64,000 nucleotides of DNA from JANPPS01 sp964242575 (GTDB lineage Bacteria > Pseudomonadota > Alphaproteobacteria > Acetobacterales > Acetobacteraceae). Positions within the stretch are counted from its first letter, which is position 1, and each line of letters opens with the position of its first letter. Position numbers and translations under genes: made by a program. Below are positions 1 through 9,276 of this stretch, piece by piece. The notes below the pieces were generated by a model that had not been told where the DNA came from, did no database searches, and saw only the letters and a list, made by a program, of their open reading frames with translations. The stretch covers positions 1 to 64,000 of the forward strand of contig CAXTCN010000003.1 in assembly GCA_964242575.1 (NCBI GenBank), in the 5' to 3' direction.

Positions 1-122
1 CCATCTCCTCAAAAATGGACAACGCAAAACTATCTCAGACAGTCAAACAGGCTCTAAGACCGTCGGCAGAGAGGTGCGGGCGGAAACGCTAGCCGGTTCC
101 GATCGTCTGAGGAGCCGTATCC

Positions 123-1100
123 ATGAGCGACCATCCGACGCCGCAACGCCCAACCCACCGCCGCCGCCGCCGCCGGAGCTATCATCAGGTCAGCTACCGG
201 TTGCTGGTCAAGCTGCCGGTCGGCCCAATTCCGGCCGCCTGCTTGCCACAGCCGCCCAGCCCGTCCCGGTTGCGGCGGATCAGGCGACGGTGGCAGCGGT
301 CATTGGCGACATTCGGCCTCGTGGCGGCGATGCTCCCGGCGGTGACGTTTGCCGACGTTATCTACACGACGTACTTGGCCGGCAAACAAGAGAACCCCAC
401 GACGGTTCAACTCCAGAGCGGCACGACGACCGCGGTGACGGGGACGGAAACGTTTGACGCGCGGCCCTTGGTGGCGGTTGGCAGCGGAACTCCTTTTACG
501 AGTGATTTCGGCACTGCGGGCGCCGTGACCGGCTCTTTCAGCGGCAATTACGGCATAACAAACTTCGACCAATATGGCGGTGCTGGCGGCACCGGCCGTT
601 ACATCACGACGCGTACTGCGGCGGGGCTCAGCATAAAGTTCACCACTACGGCAGCGGTCCCAGGGGTTAATTACTTCGGCGTGGCGATATCAGCGCTCGA
701 CGGAAACAACGTCGTCAATTTATATCGAACTGGCAGTCTCCTCACGTCGTTCGACGCCGATATACTCCGGACGGCTCTCCGGAGTTGCCCGAACCTGCAA
801 AACCCGTATTGCGGCAATCCCACGACCGGCGCGAACGGGACCGAGCAATACGTTTATCTCAACTTCTTTGATCTGTCGGATTACTTCGACGAGGTCAGGC
901 TGACTCAGGCAAGTGGCGGCGGGTTCGAAGCGGACAACTTCACCGCTGGGTTCCGCGAGGCGAACGTGCCGTTCGGAGCCTACGTCTCCGTGATGGAGCC
1001 GGCGTCCGCCCTGTTGCTGTTGCCCGGCCTGCTCGGCCTGGCGATGCTGCGTCGTTCCGGCCGGTCCGGTCCGGCGCTGGCCCGCGTGGCGCACGCGTAG
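123..1100 (+). CDS. PEP-CTERM-type exported protein
   Basis: Uncharacterised exported protein of 325 aa. The C-terminus has the layout of a PEP-CTERM sorting signal: a Glu-Pro motif (VMEPAS, near residue 292), a hydrophobic run (LLLLPGLLGLAML) and an arginine patch (RRSGR). In known systems this tail is processed by an exosortase while the protein moves to the cell surface. The first motif residue is Met where Pro is usual. A hydrophobic core (LATFGLVAAMLPAV) ending near Ala77 looks like a signal peptide, but about 60 arginine- and proline-rich residues precede it. The ATG is chosen because a GAGGAG Shine-Dalgarno lies 8 nt upstream. The middle is Gly/Thr/Ser-rich with two cysteines close together (CPNLQNPYC), as in secreted beta-sandwich proteins. 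Codon use looks less GC-rich than in the neighbours. No exosortase is in the window. Confidence 0.6.
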   Translation: MSDHPTPQRPTHRRRRRRSYHQVSYRLLVKLPVGPIPAACLPQPPSPSRLRRIRRRWQRSLATFGLVAAMLPAVTFADVIYTTYLAGKQENPTTVQLQSGTTTAVTGTETFDARPLVAVGSGTPFTSDFGTAGAVTGSFSGNYGITNFDQYGGAGGTGRYITTRTAAGLSIKFTTTAAVPGVNYFGVAISALDGNNVVNLYRTGSLLTSFDADILRTALRSCPNLQNPYCGNPTTGANGTEQYVYLNFFDLSDYFDEVRLTQASGGGFEADNFTAGFREANVPFGAYVSVMEPASALLLLPGLLGLAMLRRSGRSGPALARVAHA

Positions 1101-1201
1101 CGGAGCGGCTATGCTGCGGCGGCGTGATGGCCTGGCGACAGGACGTCCGACCGCGGCGCGGCGTCAGACTGGGCCGCGGGACAACTGCCCGGGGAGCCAT
1201 C

Positions 1202-1858
1202 ATGCCGCCGCTCAAAGCCGTCATCGTCCCGGTCACGCCCCTGCAGCAGAACTGCACCGTGCTGTGGGACGATGGGTCGAAACAGGCCGCAATCGTCGAC
1301 CCCGGCGGCGATGTGGCGCGGATCGTGGAAACAGTGTCTTCGCTGGGCCTTAAGGTGGAGCGCATCTGGCTGACCCATGGGCACATCGATCATGCCGGTG
1401 GCGCGGCAGAGCTGCGCGACGCCCTCGGCGTTCCGATCTGGGGTCCAGACCAGCGGGACGCTTTCCTGCTGGACGGGCTTGAGGACGCGGGGCGCGCTTA
1501 CGGCGTCACGGGCGCGCGCAACGTGCGGCCGGACCGCTGGCTTCAGGAGGGGGATACTGTGGCAGTCGGCGGGGTTCCGTTCGCCGTGCTGCACTGCCCC
1601 GGCCATACGCCAGGCCATTTAGTGTTCCTGCAAGCGGAGGCACGGTTCGCGCTGGTGGGGGACGTGCTGTTCCGCGGTTCGGTCGGCCGGACGGATTTCG
1701 AGTACGGCGACTCGGACGCCCTGCTGACCGCCATCCGTGACAAGTTGATGACGCTTGATGACCGCACGGCATTCCTGTGCGGCCACGGACCGGGTTCCAC
1801 GATTGGGCTGGAGCGCAACTCCAACCCGTTCGTGCGGCAGGCTTTGGCGCAAGCCTGA
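1202..1858 (+). CDS. MBL-fold metallohydrolase, YcbL/glyoxalase II type
   Basis: Metallo-beta-lactamase fold hydrolase of 218 aa, of the small glyoxalase II-like (YcbL) group, probably a cytoplasmic thioester or related hydrolase; the substrate cannot be read from sequence. The metal ligands are all visible: THGHIDH (His59, His61, Asp63, His64), His135 in CPGHTPGH, Asp154 in GDVLFRG and His195 in CGHGPGS. The C-terminal extension that binds substrate in full glyoxalase II is absent, matching the YcbL size. The ATG at 1202 starts where family members start; an upstream ATG at 1124 would add 26 arginine-rich residues with no counterpart and is not preferred. It converges on recG with 20 bp between the stops. 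Confidence 0.88.
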   Translation: MPPLKAVIVPVTPLQQNCTVLWDDGSKQAAIVDPGGDVARIVETVSSLGLKVERIWLTHGHIDHAGGAAELRDALGVPIWGPDQRDAFLLDGLEDAGRAYGVTGARNVRPDRWLQEGDTVAVGGVPFAVLHCPGHTPGHLVFLQAEARFALVGDVLFRGSVGRTDFEYGDSDALLTAIRDKLMTLDDRTAFLCGHGPGSTIGLERNSNPFVRQALAQA

Positions 1859-1878
1859 GTTCTTGACGCCAGGCTTTG

Positions 1879-3927
1879 CTAACCCGCGCCGAGTGTCTGC
1901 AAGGCTGCGCCACGGCCGAACAGGCGCAGCAGCAGCCTGATGCGCTGCCCGCGCTCGCTGTCCAGCTTCGGGTCCCGGTGCAGCAGCACGGCCGCGTCGC
2001 GGTTCGCGGTCTGCAACAGGTTTTCGTGCTGCAACGGGTCGGCCAGGCGAAAGCCCGGCATGCCGCTCTGGCGCTTGCCCAGCAGGTCGCCGCCGCCGCG
2101 TATCCTGAAATCCTCGTCGGCGATGACGAAGCCGTCCTCGGTGTCCCGCAGCAGCAGCAGCCGGCGTCGCATCGTCTCGGTCAGCCCGTCCTCATGCAGC
2201 AGAAGGCAGTAGCTCTGCGCCGTGCCGCGTCCGACCCGGCCGCGCAACTGGTGCAACTGCGCCAAGCCGAACCGCTCGGCGTGCTCGATCACCATGATGC
2301 TGGCCTCCGGAACGTCCACGCCCACCTCGATCACCGTGGTGGCGACCAGCAAGCGGATGTGCCCGGCGGCGAAACCGGCCAGCGCGGCGTCCCGCACCGC
2401 CGGGTCCTGCTGGCCATGCGCCAGGCCAACCACCGCGCCGAACCGGGCGTGCAGCTCCGCGAACCGCGCCTCGGCTGCGGCCAGGTCCACAACCTCGCTT
2501 TCCGACACCATCGGGCACACCCAGTACACCCGCTCACCGCGGTCCAGCGCCCGGCCGATCGCGTCCACCACGTCCGCCGATGTCGCCAACGAGTGCAAGG
2601 TCGTGCGGATCGGCTGCCTGCCGGCGGGCTTCTCGGTCAGGCGGCTCACCTGCATCTCACCCCATTGCGTCAGCAGCAGGGTGCGGGGGATCGGCGTCGC
2701 GGTCATAACCAGCAGGTCGGTCCGCTCCCCCTTGGCGCCCAGCATCAGGCGCTGGTCCACGCCGAACCGGTGTTGCTCGTCGATCACCGCGAGCGCCAGG
2801 CTGTGGTAGTCCACCGCGTCCTGGAACAGCGCATGGGTGCCGACCACGAGCTTGACCCGGCCATTGGCGATGCCCAACAGCGCGTTGCGGCGCGCGGCAC
2901 CCTTGACCGACCCGGTCAACAACTCGACCGATACCGGAGCCAACCGCGACAGGGTGTTGAAATGCTGCTTTGCCAGCACCTCGGTTGGCGCCATCAACGC
3001 GGATTGCTGCCCGGCCTCGGCGGCGCGCAGCATCGCCAGCATCGCCACTAGCGTCTTGCCCGAGCCGACATCGCCCTGCAGCAGCCGCAACATGCGCCGG
3101 GGCGCGGCAAGGTCACGGTCGATCTCCGCGAGCGCGTGCGCCTGGGATGCCGTGAGCGGGTGCCCGAACCGTTCAAGCGCTGCGGCGCGCAAGTGGCCGT
3201 CTCCGGCAAGGCTGCGACCAGGCCGGTGTTTCTCCCGGTTGCGCATCCAGGCCAGCGCGACCTGGTGCGCCAGCAGCTCATCATACGCCAGGCGTGCGCG
3301 CGGCAGGTCGCCGGGTTCCTGGTCTGGCGCCTGGAGCGCGTGCAGGGCGTCACGAAACCCCGGCCAGCGTTCCCGCCGCAGCAGCGCGGCGTCATGCCAC
3401 TCCGGCAACTCCGGCACCCAGGACAATGCGGCTTGCATGGCCTTCGCCAGCGTTGGCTGCTTCAAGCCCTCGGTCAGCGGCCAGACCGGTTCGAGGGTTT
3501 GCAACTGTGCCCGCTGCTCGGCCGGAACGGCGCGAGCTTCCTTGAGTTGCAAGCGGTTGCCAAACGCTTCCAGCTTGCCGGATACCGCGAGCTTCGCTTT
3601 GGGACGGAACAGCGGCGGGCGCTCCTTCCAGAACGCGATTTCGACGAAGCCGGTGTCGTCCTGCGCCACAACGCGCCAGGGCTGCCGGGTGCCGCGCCCC
3701 GGTGGATCGACGCTCACCACCTCGATTTCCAGCGTCACGACCGTCCCCGGCAGCGCGTCCTTGATGGCGGGCGCGGCGCGGCGGTCCACGTAGCCGTCCG
3801 GCATGTGGAACAGCAGGTCCAGCACGCGGCTGCCGCCGCACACGCGAGCGACGCGCTCAGCAATCGTGGCGCCAACGCCGCGCAAGTCTGTGATGGGAGC
3901 GAGAAGGGAGGTGAGCAGGTCGTCCAC
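1879..3927 (-). CDS. recG: ATP-dependent DNA helicase RecG
   Basis: RecG (682 aa, normal length) is a superfamily 2 helicase that remodels stalled replication forks and branch-migrates Holliday junctions. The N-terminal wedge/OB region (about 60-160) is followed by a helicase core with Walker A GDVGSGKT (285-292), the DEQH box (383-386), motif III TATPIPRT and the C-terminal motifs VGVDVPEAS and QLRGRVGRG. The start is a GTG at 3927, giving the usual N-terminus; its family-typical helix-hairpin region (LRGVGATIAERVA) follows directly. Transcription is divergent from sdhE-mfd across 57 bp. Placing RecG next to Mfd, which shares its translocase module, is a frequent alphaproteobacterial arrangement. 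Confidence 0.97.
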   Translation of the reverse strand: MDDLLTSLLAPITDLRGVGATIAERVARVCGGSRVLDLLFHMPDGYVDRRAAPAIKDALPGTVVTLEIEVVSVDPPGRGTRQPWRVVAQDDTGFVEIAFWKERPPLFRPKAKLAVSGKLEAFGNRLQLKEARAVPAEQRAQLQTLEPVWPLTEGLKQPTLAKAMQAALSWVPELPEWHDAALLRRERWPGFRDALHALQAPDQEPGDLPRARLAYDELLAHQVALAWMRNREKHRPGRSLAGDGHLRAAALERFGHPLTASQAHALAEIDRDLAAPRRMLRLLQGDVGSGKTLVAMLAMLRAAEAGQQSALMAPTEVLAKQHFNTLSRLAPVSVELLTGSVKGAARRNALLGIANGRVKLVVGTHALFQDAVDYHSLALAVIDEQHRFGVDQRLMLGAKGERTDLLVMTATPIPRTLLLTQWGEMQVSRLTEKPAGRQPIRTTLHSLATSADVVDAIGRALDRGERVYWVCPMVSESEVVDLAAAEARFAELHARFGAVVGLAHGQQDPAVRDAALAGFAAGHIRLLVATTVIEVGVDVPEASIMVIEHAERFGLAQLHQLRGRVGRGTAQSYCLLLHEDGLTETMRRRLLLLRDTEDGFVIADEDFRIRGGGDLLGKRQSGMPGFRLADPLQHENLLQTANRDAAVLLHRDPKLDSERGQRIRLLLRLFGRGAALQTLGAG

Positions 3928-3930
3928 GGG

Positions 3931-3959
3931 CTGACAGTCAGGGGGGTCGCCGCTATATG
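3931..3959 (+). promoter_or_regulatory. Putative sigma70 promoter for sdhE-mfd
   Basis: The -35 CTGACA (3931-3936) and -10 TATATG (3954-3959) are separated by exactly 17 nt. The predicted start is near 3966, about 19 nt before sdhE. The site lies in the short divergent gap next to the recG start codon. Prediction from sequence only. Confidence 0.5.
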
Positions 3960-3984
3960 ACAGCGCTCATCCAGGGACCCAAGT

Positions 3985-4266
3985 GTGCATCAGCCAGAGT
4001 TCGACCATCGCCGCCGCCGCATCCTGTTTCGCGCCACGCATCGCGGCACCTATGAGAACGACATCCTGATCGGTGGCTTCGTCCGCGCGCGCCTGGCCGG
4101 TTTCACGGAGGCGGAGCTGGACGCGCTGGAGGAGGTCATGGAAATGCCGGACGCGTTGCTGGCGGACTGGCTGACCGGCCGGCAGCCGATCCCGGCGGAC
4201 TGCGACACTGATATGCTGCGCGCTATCCGCCAGGCGGCCAGGGACGGGGAGGGGCGGCCTCGATGA
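3985..4266 (+). CDS. sdhE: FAD assembly factor SdhE (succinate dehydrogenase assembly)
   Basis: SdhE/Sdh5 family protein of 93 aa that promotes covalent attachment of FAD to the succinate dehydrogenase flavoprotein. The family's RGxxE motif is visible as RGTYE (residues 20-24), followed by the usual acidic helical core (FTEAELDALEEVMEMPDALLADWLTG). The start is GTG at 3985; an alternative GTG two bases upstream is out of frame. Its stop overlaps the mfd start by ATGA, so the two genes are translationally coupled. Coupling to a repair gene is positional and does not suggest a repair function for SdhE. Confidence 0.9.
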   Translation: MHQPEFDHRRRRILFRATHRGTYENDILIGGFVRARLAGFTEAELDALEEVMEMPDALLADWLTGRQPIPADCDTDMLRAIRQAARDGEGRPR

Positions 4267-7200
4267 GCATGGCTACCGTATATGGCGCGCCGGAGGGGTT
4301 CGATGCGCTCCTGCTGGCCCGGCGCCGGGCCGAGCACGCCGGACCGGTCCTGCACGCCGCCCGTGACGACAGCCGGATGGCTCGGCTGGCGGAGGCGTTG
4401 GCGTTCTTCGCGCCAGAGATCGAAGTGCTGCGCTTCCCGGCCTGGGACTGCCTGCCCTATGACCGGGTCTCGCCCAACCCGGAGATCGTGTCCGAACGCA
4501 TCGCGACGTTGGCACGGTTGCTGGAAGCGCCAACCCGGCCGCGCCTGGTGCTGACGACGGTGAACGCCCTGGTGCAGCGCGTGCCGCCGCGGGCCGCGTT
4601 CGAGGGCGCCAACCTCACGATCCGCGAGGGCGGCGCCAGCGACCCGGATGACGTTGTCCGCTTCCTTGAAGCCAACGGCTATGGCCGCGCCGGCACCGTC
4701 ATGGAGCCGGGCGAGTATGCCACCCGCGGCGGCATCATCGACATCTACCCGGCCGGCGAGCCAGATCCGGTGCGCATCGACCTATTCGGCGACACGGTCG
4801 AGAGCCTGCGCCGCTTTGACCCCAATACCCAACGCAGCACCACGAAAATCAAGGCGCTGGTGCTGCGCCCGGTGTCCGAGGTGCCGCTCGACGCGGCCAG
4901 CGTAAAGCGCTTCCGCGAGGAGTGGCGGGAGCTGTTCGGCCCCAAGGCGGCAGACGACCCGCTGTACCAGGCCATCTCCGATGGACGCCGCTATCCCGGC
5001 ATGGAGCACTGGGTGCCGCTGTTCCACGCCGGCATGGACACGCTGCCGGACTACCTGCCTGGCGCGTCCATCAGCCTGGACAACCAATCCAGCGAGGTCC
5101 TGGACGCCAGGTTGGAGATGATCGCGGACCATGCGGCGGCACGGCAAACCCCGGCGCGGGACGGAGAAGTGCCATACCGGCCGTTGCCGCCGGGCCGGCT
5201 TTACCTGGACCGGGCCGAGTGGGACGCCCTGTTGGCAGCCGGGCAAGCTGTCACGTTCAGCCCCTATGGCCGGCCCGATGGCGCTTTGGGCATCGACGCC
5301 GGCGGGCGGCCCGGCACCGTGTTCACCAAGGCCGGCGCAGTCACGGGCGAGAACGTGTTCCAGCAGTTGCGCGATCAGGCGGCCACCCAGGCCGAGGCTG
5401 GACGCCGGACCATCGTCGCCGCCTGGACCCGTGGCTCCCGGGAGCGGCTGTCGCACCTGTTGCAGGAGAATGGCCTGCGGGCCGACACGTCCGACACGTG
5501 GGCGGAGGCGCAGCGCGCCGCGCCGGGCGCCGTTGCGGTCGTGACGCTCGGGCTGGAGCGCGGGTTCATCGCCGACCGGACGGTGCTGGTCAGCGAACAG
5601 GACCTGCTGGGCGAGCGCATCAGCCGTCCGCCGCGCCGGCGCAAGCGGGCCGACCAGTTCATTGCCGAAGCAACCGAGATCGCCGAGGGTGACTTGGTGG
5701 TGCACCAGGAATACGGCATCGGCCGCTATGACGGCCTCGAGACCCTGCGCATCGGCCCGGCGCCGCACGATTGCCTACGGCTGCTGTATGACGGGCTGGA
5801 AAAGCTTTATCTGCCGGTCGAAAACATCGAGCTGCTGTCCCGCTTCGGTGCCGAGAGCGGCGCGGTGCAGTTGGACAGGTTGGGCGGCGCGGGCTGGCAG
5901 ACCCGCAAGGCGCGCATGAAGCAGCGCATCCGCGACATGGCCGGCGAGCTGATCCGCATCGCCGCCGCTCGCCAGGTGCGGGAAGCCGCCAGCCTCGCGC
6001 CAGCCGAGGGCGCATGGGACGAGTTCTGCGCCCGCTTCCCGTTCGCGGAAACCGAGGACCAGTCCCGTGCCATCAGCGACGTGTTGGAAGACCTGTCGGC
6101 CGGCCGGCCAATGGACCGGCTGATTTGCGGCGACGTCGGCTTCGGCAAAACCGAGGTGGCGCTGCGGGCCGCGTTCGTGGCCGCTATGTCCGGCGCGCAG
6201 GTGGCCATCGTGGTGCCCACGACCCTGTTGGCCCGGCAGCACTACCGCACGTTCTCTGCCCGGTTCGCTGGCCTGCCGGTACGGGTGGCGCAGCTATCGC
6301 GCATGGTGACCGCCAAGGAGGCGGCCGAGGTCAAGCGCGGCCTCGCGGACGGCAGCGTCAACATCGTGGTCGGCACCCATGCGCTGCTGGCCAAGGGAAT
6401 CGAGTTCGCGGACCTCGAGCTGCTGATCGTGGACGAGGAGCAGCATTTCGGCGTCTCGCACAAGGAGAAGCTGAAGCAGCTCAAGGCGGACGTGCACGTG
6501 CTGACGCTCACCGCCACGCCGATCCCGCGCACTTTGCAACTGGCGCTGACCGGCGTGCGGGAGATGAGCCTGATCGCGACGCCTCCGGTGGACCGGCTGG
6601 CGGTGCGGACCTTCATCTCGCCGTTCGACAGCGTGGTGGTGCGGGAAGCCATCCAGCGCGAGCGGTTCCGCGGCGGCCAGGTGTTCTGCGTCGTGCCACG
6701 GATCGAGGACATGGCCCGCATGGCGGAGCGCATCCGCGACATCGTGCCCGAAGCGCGCATGATCGAGGCGCACGGGCGGCTGGCGCCGACCGAGCTTGAA
6801 CGGGTGATGACCGAGTTCGGCGACGGCAAGTATGACATTCTGCTGTCCACCAATATCGTCGAGAGCGGGCTCGACATGCCGGCGGTCAACACGCTGATTA
6901 TCCACCGGGCCGACATGTTCGGCCTGGGGCAGTTGTATCAGTTGCGCGGGCGCGTGGGCCGGGGCAAGCAGCGCGGCTATGCCTATCTGACCTGGCCGCA
7001 GAACCACCGGCTGTCGGTGGCGGCGCGGAAACGGCTCGATGTCATGCAGACGCTGGACAACTTGGGCGCTGGGTTCACGCTGGCGTCGCACGACCTGGAC
7101 ATCCGCGGCGCCGGCAACCTGTTGGGCGACGAACAGTCCGGGCATATCCGCGAGGTCGGCATCGAGCTGTACCAGCAGATGCTGGAGGATGCGGTCTCCG

Positions 7201-7697
7201 AGATGCGGGCGGAAAAGGGGCGCAAGAAGGCCGACGACCGGGACTGGACGCCCAATATCCAGCTTGGCCTGCCGGTGCTGATTCCGGAAACCTACGTCCG
7301 GGACTTGCCGGTGCGTCTGGGCCTGTATCGCCGGATCGGCGCATTGACCTCTGATGCCGAGACGCAGGCGATGGCGGCGGAACTGGTGGACCGCTTTGGG
7401 CCGCTGCCGGCGGAGGTGGACAACCTGCTGCAGGTCGTGACCCTGAAGCGTATGTGCCGGGACGCCGGGGTGGAGAAGCTGGAGGCCGGTCCAAAGGGCA
7501 TGGTTATCGGGTTCCGCGGCAACGCGTTCCGCAACCCGGCCGGACTGATTGCCTGGTTGAACACTCGCAAGGGCGTGATCCGGCTACGGCCCGACCACAA
7601 GCTGTCGATTGTCAGGGACATGGCGGTGGCCGAACGGATGACGCTGGGCCGGGACGTGCTCGGCAACCTGAACCGGCTGGCGGCGAAGGCGGCGTAG
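4263..7697 (+). CDS. mfd: Transcription-repair coupling factor Mfd
   Basis: Mfd (1144 aa, full length) displaces RNA polymerase stalled at lesions and recruits UvrA. The N-terminal UvrB-homology module, the RNA-polymerase-interacting region (EGDLVVHQEYGIGRYDGL, about 475-490), the RecG-like translocase core and the C-terminal TRCF autoinhibitory domain are present in order. Visible motifs are Walker A GDVGFGKT (about 622-629), DEEQH (about 724), TATPIPRT and QLRGRVGRG. The start ATG overlaps the sdhE stop (ATGA). The gene ends 18 bp from the convergent stop of the DUF2125-like gene. Confidence 0.97.
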   Translation: MSMATVYGAPEGFDALLLARRRAEHAGPVLHAARDDSRMARLAEALAFFAPEIEVLRFPAWDCLPYDRVSPNPEIVSERIATLARLLEAPTRPRLVLTTVNALVQRVPPRAAFEGANLTIREGGASDPDDVVRFLEANGYGRAGTVMEPGEYATRGGIIDIYPAGEPDPVRIDLFGDTVESLRRFDPNTQRSTTKIKALVLRPVSEVPLDAASVKRFREEWRELFGPKAADDPLYQAISDGRRYPGMEHWVPLFHAGMDTLPDYLPGASISLDNQSSEVLDARLEMIADHAAARQTPARDGEVPYRPLPPGRLYLDRAEWDALLAAGQAVTFSPYGRPDGALGIDAGGRPGTVFTKAGAVTGENVFQQLRDQAATQAEAGRRTIVAAWTRGSRERLSHLLQENGLRADTSDTWAEAQRAAPGAVAVVTLGLERGFIADRTVLVSEQDLLGERISRPPRRRKRADQFIAEATEIAEGDLVVHQEYGIGRYDGLETLRIGPAPHDCLRLLYDGLEKLYLPVENIELLSRFGAESGAVQLDRLGGAGWQTRKARMKQRIRDMAGELIRIAAARQVREAASLAPAEGAWDEFCARFPFAETEDQSRAISDVLEDLSAGRPMDRLICGDVGFGKTEVALRAAFVAAMSGAQVAIVVPTTLLARQHYRTFSARFAGLPVRVAQLSRMVTAKEAAEVKRGLADGSVNIVVGTHALLAKGIEFADLELLIVDEEQHFGVSHKEKLKQLKADVHVLTLTATPIPRTLQLALTGVREMSLIATPPVDRLAVRTFISPFDSVVVREAIQRERFRGGQVFCVVPRIEDMARMAERIRDIVPEARMIEAHGRLAPTELERVMTEFGDGKYDILLSTNIVESGLDMPAVNTLIIHRADMFGLGQLYQLRGRVGRGKQRGYAYLTWPQNHRLSVAARKRLDVMQTLDNLGAGFTLASHDLDIRGAGNLLGDEQSGHIREVGIELYQQMLEDAVSEMRAEKGRKKADDRDWTPNIQLGLPVLIPETYVRDLPVRLGLYRRIGALTSDAETQAMAAELVDRFGPLPAEVDNLLQVVTLKRMCRDAGVEKLEAGPKGMVIGFRGNAFRNPAGLIAWLNTRKGVIRLRPDHKLSIVRDMAVAERMTLGRDVLGNLNRLAAKAA

Positions 7698-7715
7698 TTT
7701 CATAGGGCGGCTTGG

Positions 7716-9218
7716 CTACTTGCGCCCGCCGCCCATCATGGCCGACAGGTCGGTGCCGTTCACCAGCGCACGGCCGTCGCGATAGGTCACGTCCCACACC
7801 AGCCGGCTCTCCACCGTACGGGCCAGGCCCTTGGCGAACGTGAACAGTGGCAGCACGCCCGCGAGTTCCGGGATGCCGTTGGCGGTTTGCATCAGCGCGT
7901 CGAAGTTGGTTGCGGTGATCTGGGCCGTGGCGGACATCCGGTCCGGAGACGGGACCAGGACCGCGCCCATGCCGGCGAAGGTCGCGCCGCCAATGTCGAG
8001 CACAAAGCTCTCCAGCCCGGCGCTGATGCCGCCACGGCTGAATAGCTGCGCGATAGCGTCGCCAGGCGGGCTACCGTCCTTGCTCTCGGTCGAGGCGACC
8101 GCGAGCGCCAGCAGGTCTTTGGTGGCAACGCCGCTGAGCACCGGGCGAAGCGCGATTCGCTTTGGCACCAGCGCCGCCATGGCCCCCAACTGGATGTCCG
8201 GCAGCATTAAGCCATCCAAGCCGAAGTCCATGTGCGCCTGGAGAATGCCCTGGTCCGACTTCGCTCCCATCCCAACGCTAAGCTGCGCCGCCTTGCCGCC
8301 GTAAGCGCCATAGGAGACCGCGACGTCGTCTGCCGTTTCCTGGAGCGTGAACTCCGACGCGAAGTCCTCCATGGCTTGCAGCACGGCGCGGACGGGCTGC
8401 ATATCCAGCCCAGGCGCGGCGGTGGGGGCCTTCACGCCAGCTTTGGGTAGGTTGGCCAGCGCCACGCCGCCAATCCGGATCAAGGCCTGCAGGATCGTCC
8501 CGGCACGCTCCCGTGAGACGCTGGTCAGCTCACCGGTCACGCGAACCCGGCCGGCGGCGATCCTGACCTCTTCCGTGTCGCCGGACTTGGACAAGCTGGC
8601 ATAGCCCTCGGTCGTGCTGTCAGTGACCACGTCCACCCGGTCGGCGCCAGCTGGGCGCAAGGTGCTGAGGGAGGCGGATCGTGCCACGCGAGTGCTTTGC
8701 CGGACCCCTGCGCCGGTCGCGTCCACCTGCAGGCCGGTGAAGTTCAGGGCCCAGGTGCTCGGGGTGGCGAATGCCGGGTCCCAGACGGCCCGGCTGTCCT
8801 GCGTGGCCGCGTCCACGATGTAGGTCACCGGGACCGAGGCGGGAGCGCTGTTTTTGCCGTCCGCTGGCGGCTGCGGCAACGTGATGGTGAACCGTGCGGG
8901 AAACGGCAGGCGAACGTCGTCGATGGTCCACCGGCCATCCGCCTGCCGCGCAGTGGCCGTGAGCGTGAGGGTTTCGCGCTTGTTATCCCGCATGACTCCG
9001 ATTGGCGCTGCGATACGGTAACGCTCGCCGTCCGGGGTGACCTGTATGGGCCGGTCCCCGATCCTTGCGTCCGGCCCGAGTATGCCGCTGATCCACGTCC
9101 GCACCTGCGCTTCCAGCGCACGCGCCTGGTCCGGCGTGACGTCGGCCGCGCCCGCTGGCATCGGGGCGTGGCAAGCTAAGGCCGCGGCGGTAAGCGCAAT
9201 CAGAACGGGGCGATGCAT
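7716..9218 (-). CDS. DUF2125-like periplasmic protein
   Basis: Uncharacterised 500-aa protein with a clear signal peptide (hydrophobic core LIALTAAALACHA, cleavage near AGAA at 24-25). Overall length, the start of the mature part (ADVTPDQARALEAQVRTW) and the mainly beta character resemble the alphaproteobacterial DUF2125 family, a group of periplasmic proteins of unknown role; this family call is from memory of the pattern, not a search. There are no obvious catalytic motifs and the only cysteine is in the signal peptide. The gene stands alone between convergent mfd and a co-directional DsbA-like gene upstream (58 bp gap). No function is proposed. Confidence 0.6.
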   Translation of the reverse strand: MHRPVLIALTAAALACHAPMPAGAADVTPDQARALEAQVRTWISGILGPDARIGDRPIQVTPDGERYRIAAPIGVMRDNKRETLTLTATARQADGRWTIDDVRLPFPARFTITLPQPPADGKNSAPASVPVTYIVDAATQDSRAVWDPAFATPSTWALNFTGLQVDATGAGVRQSTRVARSASLSTLRPAGADRVDVVTDSTTEGYASLSKSGDTEEVRIAAGRVRVTGELTSVSRERAGTILQALIRIGGVALANLPKAGVKAPTAAPGLDMQPVRAVLQAMEDFASEFTLQETADDVAVSYGAYGGKAAQLSVGMGAKSDQGILQAHMDFGLDGLMLPDIQLGAMAALVPKRIALRPVLSGVATKDLLALAVASTESKDGSPPGDAIAQLFSRGGISAGLESFVLDIGGATFAGMGAVLVPSPDRMSATAQITATNFDALMQTANGIPELAGVLPLFTFAKGLARTVESRLVWDVTYRDGRALVNGTDLSAMMGGGRK

Positions 9219-9276
9219 GGAAATCCCTGGCTTGCCGGCATTGCGTGTGTTGTAGCGGGTGTAGATGACCAGAGGG

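Noticed and set aside
34..111. Distant inverted copies of CTCAGAC/GTCTGAG around the first Shine-Dalgarno
   Set aside because: The arms are 64 nt apart and only 7 bp long; such matches occur by chance and no further pairing supports a structure that hides the ribosome-binding site.
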